Source: Phoronis australis (taxonomy: Eukaryota; Phoronida; Phoronidae). From it: a stretch of DNA of 50,106 bases. The stretch's first letter is position 1, and the number at the start of each line of letters is the position of its first letter. A model generated the notes under the pieces. It was not told the origin of the DNA. It did not search any database and saw only the letters and a program-made list of their open reading frames with translations. The position numbers were made by a program, and so were the translations under genes. The DNA lies in the NCBI GenBank assembly GCA_002633005.1, contig NMRA01000493.1, forward strand, positions 1-50,106, read 5' to 3'. Shown piece by piece: positions 1-9,619 of this stretch.

Positions 1-3000
1 GAAACACCACCAACGGAAACTTCACCACCCCCCACGGATCCTGTACCAGCATCAACCACTACTCAACATCACCGCACAACAACGCAAACGATGACCAGCG
101 CACCGTACGAAGGTATTTCTGCCAATATTTTGATAACACATTTGGCACTGAGAAACACCAAGAGCGCGTGTTGTTCCGAATTTACTTGAGGAATCTGAGA
201 AAGATAAAGTCGGCACTGGGTCTTCAATCGTTGTATGAAAAAACAGCAAACAAACGAATTTTCAGTAAACACATGAAATAAATTTCATCCGTTTCAAGAA
301 ATATTCAACATCTCATGCTACAGGAACTGTTTGCATTTTTCTTTGCAAAGTTAAAGCGAAAATGACCCCCACCCTCCCCCTCCGTCCCGTCCAAGAAACT
401 GAACTTTGATTTAGACCACGTACCGCAATAAAATTGTCATAAACTTGTTCCTTACTCAGATGTGAATTGATGTTTTGGACTTGTAAAGAACTCACGGTTC
501 AGTATTCCTCGGCGCTCATTCAATAAATAACACTTCACGATCAGGCAACTTCAAGAGCGCGTTCTTGAGCAATAAAGAACTGTCATTTTTTTCCAAGCAC
601 AGAAATCTGTTTTGACTTTGGAACAACTTGAGATCACTTCCTTAAGGTTAAGTGGGTCTTAATAAAAAATAAGATTTTCAAGAGGCAAAAGCAGAATTTT
701 TAGTTAAATGAATAGTTACTGATGGAGAAATTGAGGTAAAAATGATTTTGACAATAAAAATTGATTTCGAAACGTCACCAACGACAATAAAAAGTGATTT
801 TCAGTTCTTGAATAGCGGATATAGCCATCGAATAAATTGGGAGAGTTTTATTCAAGTGCGATCTTGAAAACAGGAAATCAGTAGAGTATCCTAAGACTAT
901 ATAAGCGTTGTATGGTCCGAGCAAGGACTGCATGGACAAGACTACATGCGTCTGTTGCATGTTTTTCGCCAAGATTGCCCGTTTGAGCAGGATAATAAGA
1001 CGAGCTGAGACGTGGAGAACGATGAGTTTGAGCCGTAAGTTTTGTCATGTTACTTTCAAGTTTCGGTCTTGCACACAGAAAAGTTTTCTATAGATGTTCC
1101 ACGCGGTCTCGGTGCTAGGGAAGCTACGACTTCGCCGAGACTGATACTTGGGCGGCACACCATAGGGTTTTTTTCAGTCCTACGCCGCATGTGGTCTATA
1201 GGCGGCGCACTAAAGGGTGGGCTGGGGGTGGGGGGCTTTAGCCCCCCTACCTTTTTCAGTGCTGCGCCGCCCATGTGATAGAAGTTTCAACATATTCCAT
1301 TCATTCTTATACTGCTAAGACTTCTTTACTTCTAAAAGAATCTATACATGCTTTACACCGATTTCACTTCAGGATGCGGTCTTACATCTAATATGCGTGT
1401 AGTCGGCGGCTCAGAGGCCAGCCCACACTCGTGGCCATGGCAAGTGTCTCTCAAAATCGACTACGGTGTCATCGCCCAGGAACACTACTGTGGCGGAACT
1501 CTGATTAACAATCAATGGGTGGTAACGGCAGCTCATTGCTTGAAAACGTAAGATGACAGTCAATAGACTTATAAAATTACTGTACAGGAGTGACCATGGC
1601 CCGTGATCACCCAGCAAACTTTGCTCCAATCGTTGAAGATTCATGTGCCACACAGTCGAACAATTTTCTAATTCCACGCAAAGTGATTAATCAGTTTTAC
1701 GAGTCGAGTCTCGAACAAAGTTTGGTGGTTACAGACCCAGCGGTCAATAAGTGAAGAATGTGGTGTTACGCTCCAAACAACTATTTGTAAATAATAATTA
1801 AATCTCACTTGAGGAAAAATATTTTACGGCATCGTATACTAACTTACCTTATTTCAGCACGATTTGCTTATCATTCGATTTCCTTGTTACTAAAACACCT
1901 CTGAATATACATTTAAATCAGTATTTGTTTATTTCTAGAATGGGCGCGGACGATCTTAAAGTTATTCTAGGTGCTCACGGCAAGCCAGGATGGGAAAATG
2001 GATCAGGATTTGAGCGCACTATTGCCTTGACAATCACGGTAAACATCGCCGTCATGTTTTCTTTACACTCCCTTGCATGCATGGTGGCTGTAATTATTAC
2101 CGGCATTATGATATAATGATTTTTATTCAGGGCCTGATATAGACTCGGAGCCGGCGGGGTATAGGGTGCCCCCTGTTAGTACTATGACAGTGATGAGCAT
2201 TAAATTTAACTAGATATTAAAAATTGGCTTCCTTGTCAATTCGGAACCGGGATCCAAGACCTTCCGACTTGGGCGTTATCTGATTCCATGTCACAAACCC
2301 TCTAATATACATGTTCGTCTGCACTCTGAGTGTAAATGATTCCTAGCTCGTATTTACGCTCACCGGACACACAGGATGTTTCTTTGAAGTGGAACTTACT
2401 ATTCACTCTTAATGACATCGTACTGGGTATATGAAGGTCATGGTTAAGCCATTTTTGAAAGTCTATGGGAGATTCTGAAACTGTGGGACAAGTGTTTTTG
2501 GGAAGTATGGTGGACGACTCAATTTAATGCGAGCGCAAGTTGAACCTTTTCTGGCCTTCAAAAACAAATTTTGAACACGTTTTGTAATAAATACACGCAA
2601 ATATAGAGGCAAAGAAAAGTAGGGAACGATATTTATGTATTATCAGCCAAGGTTGTTTTATAGCACTGATGAACGAACCAATCCCTGAGAGAAATTTCAT
2701 GCCCAGTGTGATGTCAACCGACCAGGCACCAATTTTATGCGCCCACATATACGTATTTGGGTGCACATTGCCACTGCGCTATCTCCTAAATCCCTTGCAG
2801 GATCGTAATGAGAATTGGCAGATGTGTCCCTAAGAAGATGACGACAAATGACGACGAGTTTAGAGCCCTGAACCCGACCACCACAATGCCTCCTAAATTT
2901 GACGTATTCTGCGTCCGCCTCTCTATGCACCAGCTAGAACCATGGTTTAAAGGATCATTACAAAAGTTGACAGATGTGATAATGCAGGGAAGACTACGAC

Positions 3001-6000
3001 TGACGTCACTGGATTTTCGGATAAGCTGTGACTCCCCTCCCTAGTAGATACGTTTTAGTCCGCGGCTGTATGTCCTTACCCCGTTGCATGAGGTCTTCGC
3101 AAAATTGGGCATGTGCTTTCCCTATAAATGGGTAACAATGGAAGTACAGAAATATTGTGTTGACACCTAACTTCTTCCGTCCTTAGAAACTGACACTTTG
3201 TGCTCCGCATCCTGTGTTTTTCACAGAACCCTTAGGTATATAAACCAACATGTTAGACGGCGTCACAGGACAACTTTCTTTACTTGAGTGAGAAAATGAA
3301 TAACGTGGGCGTTCAAAACAAGTTATCAGACGGCTGGGCCATCTATTGGCCAATAAGTAACACTATTGATTTTGGTCTTTGAAAGGAAAATCATCATGTT
3401 CTTACACTTTGCTTGCGTAAGTGTCTCTAAAATAAAGCTATTTTATGAGTGTAAGTAGGCTAAAACAAATCTATTTTATATGCGTAAGTGGCCTAAAACA
3501 AAGGTATTTTATAAACTTAAGTGGCCTCAAACAAAGCTATTTTATATGCTTATGTGGCCTAAAACGAATCTATTTCATAACCGCAAGGGGCCTAAAACGA
3601 AACTGTTTTTATGCGCCCACGTATTTATATGTGGGTGCATATTGCCGTCATCTCTGGGCTTCCGGCGTCCGTCGTTCGTAGCTGTACGTCCTAAACCCCT
3701 CACAGGATCTTGATGAGATTTGGCAGATGTGTTCCTATGAAGCAGACGAAGCATGACGACGACATTCGGACCTATCCGACTACCAGTGTGCCCCTTAGTG
3801 ACAATTTTATTTTTTTACGTTTACCTCTTTATCTTCGGTGGTCCTAAACGAATTTTCATAAAATTTGGTAGTGAGATTTAATAGTGAGATGACGTATCCT
3901 CCCGTTTTCGGATTGATTCGAGGTATTTTGCGCCACCTAGTGGTCATTTTTACTGTTTTCGAGTCTGCTTATGGAGTCCGCCCCTCTGTCAACCAAACCA
4001 CTCTAAGGATGATTGTGGAAATTGGCATGTGTGTTCCTATTGTAAAGAGGACAGCTGACGATGATTTTCCGACGACCTCGACTAGTGTGGCATCTCCTGT
4101 TATTAGTTTTGTTTTTTTACTCTCATGGCTGTATCTTCTAACCCGTCCACAGAATCTTTATTAAATTTAGCAAGCGTATTTATATGAAGTTGACAACAGA
4201 CGACGACGACTTTCAGACGGATCCGGCAAACGCTGTTCCCCTTAGTTTTAATTTCATTTTTTGCGTTTACCTGTTTCTCTGAAGCTCCTTGATGGATTTT
4301 TATGAAATTTGGTAAATAGCTTTCTATTGAAACGATGACATGTTCCTGTTTACGGGTGGATTCGACATATTTTGTGACATCTAGAAGCCATTTTTACTGT
4401 TTTCTAGTCTGTTTTTGGCGTCCGCCCCTCTATTAACCAAACCACTCTAAGGATGATATGAAAATTGGCATAGATGAGTCAGTGTGAAGAGGGCGATTGG
4501 CAGTTACACTCTTTCACAGTGCTACCAAAAGTAGCACTGTGGAATGTTGCTTATCAGGGCTTCTCATTGGTTGAAGTAATGAAACCGACGTCATCACATT
4601 CCGTCATTCCACTTTCAGTTTACTGTTACGTAGTATGGCGACCACCTTTGCCTTGAATGGTTGTAATTTATTAAAATGGGCAGTGGTCGAAGTAAGCAAA
4701 ATCAAGGAAACCCTGATCCCGTGGCTAAGCCCAAACAAGTACAATAAGTAGAACTGCCTCCCGTTTAGTAACGCTAGGACCTCGCTAAAAAGCAAGACTT
4801 CGCGAGATTACGTGAGATGTTGCCGTGTATTTTAAAGCCTTACTTCAACGGAATTTTGTTACTTTAGATGTATTAGGCTAACCAGATAGTCCTAGAAAAG
4901 CCTTAGTAAAATAAGAAAACGCGAGTTCAATCACGCAAGTGTAAGCACGTCAAATGATAAGTGAAGCTGCCTTTTCGAGCCATGTTGCGTCACCCCGAGA
5001 TCCCAACACAAGCAACAAAAGGTTGTATTGAATAGGGGTCTGAATAGAACCATTACGTACGGATGTTTTTTTGCAGCTGTTTGAGTTAAAAGGTGATTCT
5101 CGCGGTGACGTAGACAAAAGCAAGTTAATACACCTAACAGATAGTGTCACGTTTTTCCCCGTGTATGGGTGGGCGCAGGTTGTTACAGACCGGTGCTAAT
5201 AGCTTTCGGTGCGAAGATTGACTGAAGACTGGTTCGAGTTAATCCTTTATTAATCCCGACCGTACGTTCACAAGCCTACTCAAACAAAACGTCCGACGTA
5301 ATGTCTGTTTATGCTCCAGCCAGTGCTGCGAAGCCTTGACTTGTATTGAACTTCTGAGATACTTACAGCAACTGTTACACTCGATTCAATAACCTGCTGT
5401 CTCTATAGCTGGCTCTCTATTGACTATCGCTGTAACTGCTGATTCTCTTCACTGCAACTCAACTGTAGTTCTCCTAATTAACTTACTTGAACTGACTTGA
5501 TCTTCTCTTGAACTGACGTGATCTTTTCGTACTCAACTCAACTGACTAACACAAACCCGTGCTTGCGTATTTATAGCCTAATGCATTGTTCTAGAACTTT
5601 TCATCAATTCAAGCACATACCAGAACTTTCTGGAACCTACCCAATCATTCTACAAACATGTACTAGTCTCTAGAATATTCCAGACTGCATTAATCACTGT
5701 CATGCTAGAGTCTTCTAGAAAGTTCCACACTATTTAGTAGTAAACAAATTACATCATCACTGTACTTAACTCAGGGGTCATGCCAATCAAACAGAATAAC
5801 AAAACAAAACAAACTAAAAATACTGTAAGACTATATTCTGACAGATAGTTCGTAACATTTGTCAATTTATGGTACTAGTAAGCTCAGAGCGATGCTCTTG
5901 ACATAAAGTAGGAACCAAATTTACATGTGTTACTGTTGAAGATAGGCTTTAAATGAGATCACGTGACTGTGGCTAGATTTTAGCTAGGTCCTAGCGTAGG

Positions 6001-9000
6001 TCCTAGCGTTAGTGAACGCACACCTGGCGTGTGCGATGTGATCGATAAACTTACAACCAAGCATGCGCATTGATGCCCGCGCACGGTGTGTCGGTCATCA
6101 TGTTTGCACAGGGCCACTTTTCATTATAGGTGGCGCTGTGTCAGAGGGTACGATGATGATTTCCCGACAACTTCGACTACTTTGGCGCCTCCGAGTGAAA
6201 GTTATGTTTTTTCCTGTAACCCTCTAATGGCAATTTCATTTTATTCCATTTTCCTATGTTTCTCTGAAGTTCGTGCAGTAGGTGAATAAATTGCATTATC
6301 ATACAATGTAGCTTTGGAGTCATAACCGACTGAATATCACAGTTTTGGTTGTTTTAACAGAAACCGACACCTTTAACATTGCAGCACCCGGGTTACACAG
6401 GCAATGCTGGCTCTCCGGACGATCTAGCCTTAGTAAAGCTTACCGACCCGGTGCAGGTTGATGACAATGTTCGACCGGCCTGTCTACCAACATCAAACTT
6501 GCCCCAGTTTGTGTTTGAAGACAGTCCAGAGTGTTGGATTACAGGATGGGGTGAAACAAAGGGTATATCGATGTTTTAATCTAAACTTGACTTCGTCAAA
6601 GTTTAATACGAATAGTGCTAATGAACAGCATTCGTCGTCATTTTTTATATTATTCGTGAGCTTTTCATCGCACCACCAAACACGTGCACGTAATGTTTAA
6701 AGTCGCATTTCGCCTCGTTTCGCTGGCTAAAAACGATATTTGAATAATTTTGCCATTTACTCTCATGAAATCGGTCTCCGATAACAGTCCTCATTGTGAT
6801 GGGCCATTTTCGAATTGCAATTTTGAGGTTAGCCAACATCAATAAATACTGAAGCGTAATTTTGAGTTGCTGATGATTTTCATGTTCAATGTATTCCATC
6901 GAAATTGGAACCCCGGTGTAAAACAGATATCCGTAGTCGAAAACCGACAGACTACCGCACCTTCAAAATAGCTAATCAATCCGACTGAAAAACACGAGCC
7001 CCCACCTTTGAAACAGGAACTCCGGGTATCGGACAGGACACCCGGGGACCGAAACACCACTCCCGCACTTTCTGTCAAACATTGCTCGTCTCAAGAAAAT
7101 AGTACATTAATACGTTTAAAGAGCTTTGTGTTCATACGATATGTACCAATTTTACATTCAATGAAAAAATATCCCTATACTTTAAGTAGTTTTTGTTAAA
7201 GTTGTTTTACTGCATGAGAATTGTAGACAACTTATATCCGATCTCTAGCGAAAATGGCGGACGTGTACAGTGTACCCGACAAAATGAACTATCAGAAACA
7301 GCGTGACTGTGCTCGTATGGTAGACTATTTGCCGAATTCAATTTGAGATTTTTCATCTGCCTTTAGAAATACTTTGGGTTTTCTTTGTTTTTGATTTTTG
7401 AAAACATTTTTGGAGAAACTATAGAATAATTTGAAATTAACTAAATATCCACCGAGATGACAACGTGTTGAGAACATAGATTGTGTTGAAATTCGCCCAC
7501 AGACAAGTTCCGTCAGTTTTACCGATAAAAATCAAATAGCAAGGACAATATAATATAAGTTACGTTTTATCATTGACAGTTTTAACAAACAAAATAATAC
7601 AGAAAACAACTGGAAAATACTTTAATATGCTTTGACTCAAAGTTTGTGGCTACTGACATCGTCTCAGAAAATTTGAAGAATTGTCCGGGTTTCCTTTCCG
7701 ATCTCCGGGGTTCCCGTTTTAAAGGTCGGGGTTCGTGTTTTTCGGGCTGGTTATCTGTTTAGAAGATGCGGGAGTCTGTTTTCAACCTCTCATGTCTCCC
7801 CAGTGTGAAAATTGTTAAATTCGCTCCTGTTTTTGACGTACAGAATATGCCTATTGTGGTCAATTACAGGCACAGGTGACGAAAACGTGCTGAATGAACT
7901 ACAGGTATCCGTCGTGCCCCAGGAGTACTGTCGCAGCCAGTGGAGCGCCAACCCCAATGTGCTTATCGGTGACGGACAGATTTGCATCAACAACGGTCTT
8001 ACAGGAGCCTGCAACGTAAGTTCTGACACCCGCTAATTCATCATTTTCATCAATTTTGAAAGACAGAAGCAGGAATCAACTAAAAACTTATACTCCGTAT
8101 GTCACACATTGGATATTATGGTTCTTGGTGGATGGTCTTTCCCCAGAGTTGCCCTGTAACTAGCTAAAAGCTTACATGTGTAGGTCACGCTTGCTCGTTT
8201 GGCAGAAATGAGTTTTCAAGTTTTCCTCCAAACTTTTGAGAGTTGTCTAGGGTTATGGAGCAATGCTTTGTTTCAGGGAATTGGTTGGAAAAGTCGTTTC
8301 TTAATATCTGTTAATAGGCCAAAACAGGGTTTGATATCCTTTTAAGATTGCGTAGGATCTTTGATAAATGTCCCAATTTGGTTTAGCTCATCACATTTCC
8401 GACATGTCTGTTCGGATTCATATGAAACGTTCAGATACTATGCTTTGTTCATTGTTCTCCAAAAGACTTTTAAAATTTGTTTTTAAAATGCTCCACTTTT
8501 GGATGAGGGGCTGTCAAAGGTAGGACTAATATGATGTCCGTGAAAAAACTCAAAAGCTGCATAAACAGGAAACGAAATGAAAATTTAGAAAACTGAAACA
8601 GCGTTTTTGAGATTTCGTCTTCATAGAATTTGATAAAAAGTCATGGTCATTTGACTCAGTTGATGACAGATGATGAAAATTCAGAAATGTGCGACCTAAA
8701 GTTAAAATGTACAGTTTTGTAAATATTTGGCTAAATACACAAACTTGTCGATAAAAACGAGTTTGAAAGTGTTCTGATGTCTTTAGTGGTGCACCAGATG
8801 TGCACAAACCTCATAGTTAGGCCCATTGCACGAAACACCTGAGCTAAACCAAGAAATCTGTTGTCGATCAACAGGTTCCTCGTGAAAAATTTTTCAAGTC
8901 TGTTTCTCTTTTAAGAAAATGGATAGACTTTCCATTTGTTGCCATGCATTATATGTTGTAGGCATGTAATGGTGTCATGCATTATACGTTTTAGGCATGT

Positions 9001-9619
9001 AATGGTGTCATGCATTATACGTTGTAGGCATGTAATGGTGCCATGCATTATACATTGTAGGCATGTAATGGTGCCGTGTAGGATCAACTTTCTTAATTTA
9101 AGACTTCGTTGTTATTAGTAGTGGTATTGCTTTTACATTTAGAAGTTTATCTTGAGTGAAGAGAAATTTATGCATGTGCAATAGTGGTAGGAAACATATT
9201 TACCATACCACCGTCTGTGAATTATTGTACCGCAGCAAGTAGTCTAGTACGTTCCTTATTTTTCATCCCCAATGGATAAAATTCGTTTTTATTCTCATAG
9301 AAATTTTGTCATTCTGGAAGTTATAGACACCATATATGTACATAAACATATGTATATGCATATGTATGGACTATAAAATTTCCATATGTACAGGTATACG
9401 CTAGATTTGTTTTTGTGCGCATATTCCCGAAGTATTTTCTTGGCTATTCAGGGAGACTCGGGAGGTCCGCTCGTGTGTAAAAAGGATGGCAGATGGGTGC
9501 TGGCTGGAGCAACGTCATTTGGTGTCAAAGGGTGCCAGACGGAAGGCGCGCCGGATGTCTACACGCGAATTTCGTTCTATCTGCCCTGGATTATGGATCA
9601 GATCGAATTAAATTATTAA
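1..9619 (+). CDS. Secreted S1 (chymotrypsin-fold) serine protease, 5' end outside window
   Basis: Six exons join in phase: 1-112, 1373-1547, 1939-2038, 6361-6562, 7870-8015 and 9452-9619 (TAA at 9617-9619), giving about 300 residues. The first exon is a Thr/Pro-rich, mucin-like linker, so the full protein has more N-terminal sequence. The protease domain starts at R|VVGG, a normal zymogen cleavage site. The triad is present: His in TAAHC (exon 2), Asp in DDLALVKL (exon 4), Ser in NGDSGGP (exon 6). Ten cysteines fit the pairs 1-122, 42-58, 136-201, 168-182 and 191-220 (chymotrypsin numbering). Residue 189, six before the Ser, is Gly; residue 226, in APDVYTR, is Asp; 192 is Asn; 214-216 is Ser-Phe-Gly. 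Trypsin has Asp189/Gly226; I recall crab collagenases having Gly189/Asp226. An active extracellular endopeptidase is inferred; substrate and upstream domains are unknown. Confidence 0.93.
1042..1278. repeat. Interspersed repeat ending in GCGCCGCCCATG
   Basis: A GC-rich insert in the first visible protease intron has two divergent internal copies of a 'CGGCGCACTA/CGGCACACCATA' segment. Related ends occur at about 25944-26006, 30445-30540 and 47390-47477, sharing a C-rich stretch with AGCCCCCC and a terminal CGCCGCCCATG. It is probably a short non-autonomous element. Open frames here on both strands are by-products of its low stop-codon composition. Confidence 0.5.
2735..3045 (+). repeat. Modular interspersed repeat, divergent copy
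   Basis: It begins with a subterminal hairpin (ATGCGCCCACATATACG...) followed by the module 'CTCCTAAATCCCTTGCAGGA ... GAATTGGCAGATGTG ... GACGACGAGTTTAG'. The same order is seen at 3606-4470 and, inverted, at 44880-45690. It lies in the intron between protease exons 3 and 4. Confidence 0.6.
3425..3608 (+). repeat. 36-bp tandem repeat, five copies
   Basis: Diverged units of 36 bp with core GGCCTAAAACAAAGCTATTT. The period is a multiple of three and lacks stops, so it produces false open frames. It abuts the modular repeat that begins at about 3606. Confidence 0.8.
3606..4470 (+). repeat. Modular interspersed repeat with internal tandem modules
   Basis: A terminal hairpin (CCCACGTATT/ATATGTGGG) leads into modules repeated with a period near 440 bp: the segment with GTCCGCCCCTCTGTCAACCA at about 3975 recurs at about 4418. 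Modules share AGATTTGGCAGATGTG, runs of GACGACGA, TTTTTTACGTTTACCTCT and TTTTTACTGTTTTCGAGTCT. No coding capacity is visible. The same family occurs inverted at 44880-45690 and as a fragment at about 6120-6200 (ACGATGATTTCCCGACAACT). One module holds a CTCF-like core at 3930-3943. Confidence 0.75.
3930..3943 (-). promoter_or_regulatory. CTCF-like core motif inside the modular repeat
   Basis: On the minus strand this reads CCACTAGGTGGCGC, the same 14-mer found at 44911 in the other large copy of the repeat. It matches the bilaterian CTCF core (CCASYAGRKGGCRS type). Binding is inferred only. Confidence 0.45.
4832..5952. mobile_element. TTAA-flanked element with terminal inverted repeats (piggyBac-like, non-autonomous)
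   Basis: The ends are TTTAAAGCCTTACTTCAAC at 4831-4849 and its near-perfect inverse GTTGAAGATAGGCTTTAAA at 5935-5953 (17 of 19 pairs match). The sequences just outside (CGTGAGATGTTGCCGTGTAT on the left, TGAGATCACGTGACTGTGGC on the right) are contiguous at 23601-23646, joined by a single TTTAAA at 23621-23626. That is an empty site and implies a TTAA target duplication, the hallmark of the piggyBac group. No transposase is present. About 677 bp of the interior is an LTR-like insert. Confidence 0.75.
5181..5857 (-). mobile_element. Probable solo LTR nested inside the TTAA element
   Basis: Read on the minus strand, a 677-bp segment starts TGTTACGAACTATCTG and ends GGTCTGTAACA, giving the short inverted TG...CA ends typical of Ty3/Gypsy LTRs. 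It carries a good TATA box (TATAAATA, about 5568-5575) and a downstream AATAAA (about 5250), in U3-R-U5 order. No internal retroelement sequence or second LTR lies beside it. I could not find a clear 4-6 bp target duplication, so the call is moderate. Confidence 0.5.
5954..6060. repeat. Right half of an interspersed repeat split by the TTAA element
   Basis: It matches 23627-23700 (TGAGATCACGTGACT..., GGCTAGATTTTAGCTAG, then a CCTAGCGTTA duplication and GGCACACC-like end). Its left half is at about 4800-4831. Confidence 0.7.
6983..7755. repeat. Foldback-like element: inverted about 70-bp arms 630 bp apart
   Basis: About 6983-7055 and 7686-7755 are imperfect inverted copies (shared elements include GAAAAACACGA, CACCTTTGAAAC/CCTTTAAAACGGG and CCGGGGACC/CTCCGGGG). 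It lies in the intron between protease exons 4 and 5. The interior shows no coding signal. Confidence 0.55.
8940..9076 (+). repeat. 33-bp tandem repeat, four copies
   Basis: Four near-identical units with core GCATTATACGTTGTAGGCAT and GTAATGGTG, in the last protease intron. The 33-bp period gives a spurious repetitive reading frame. Confidence 0.85.

Noticed and set aside
3445-3713. Two overlapping repeat-containing frames of about 78 codons
   Set aside because: Caused by the 36-bp tandem repeat.
5181-5857. Complete retrovirus or LTR retrotransposon
   Set aside because: Only one LTR-like unit, no internal coding sequence, and no clear target duplication.
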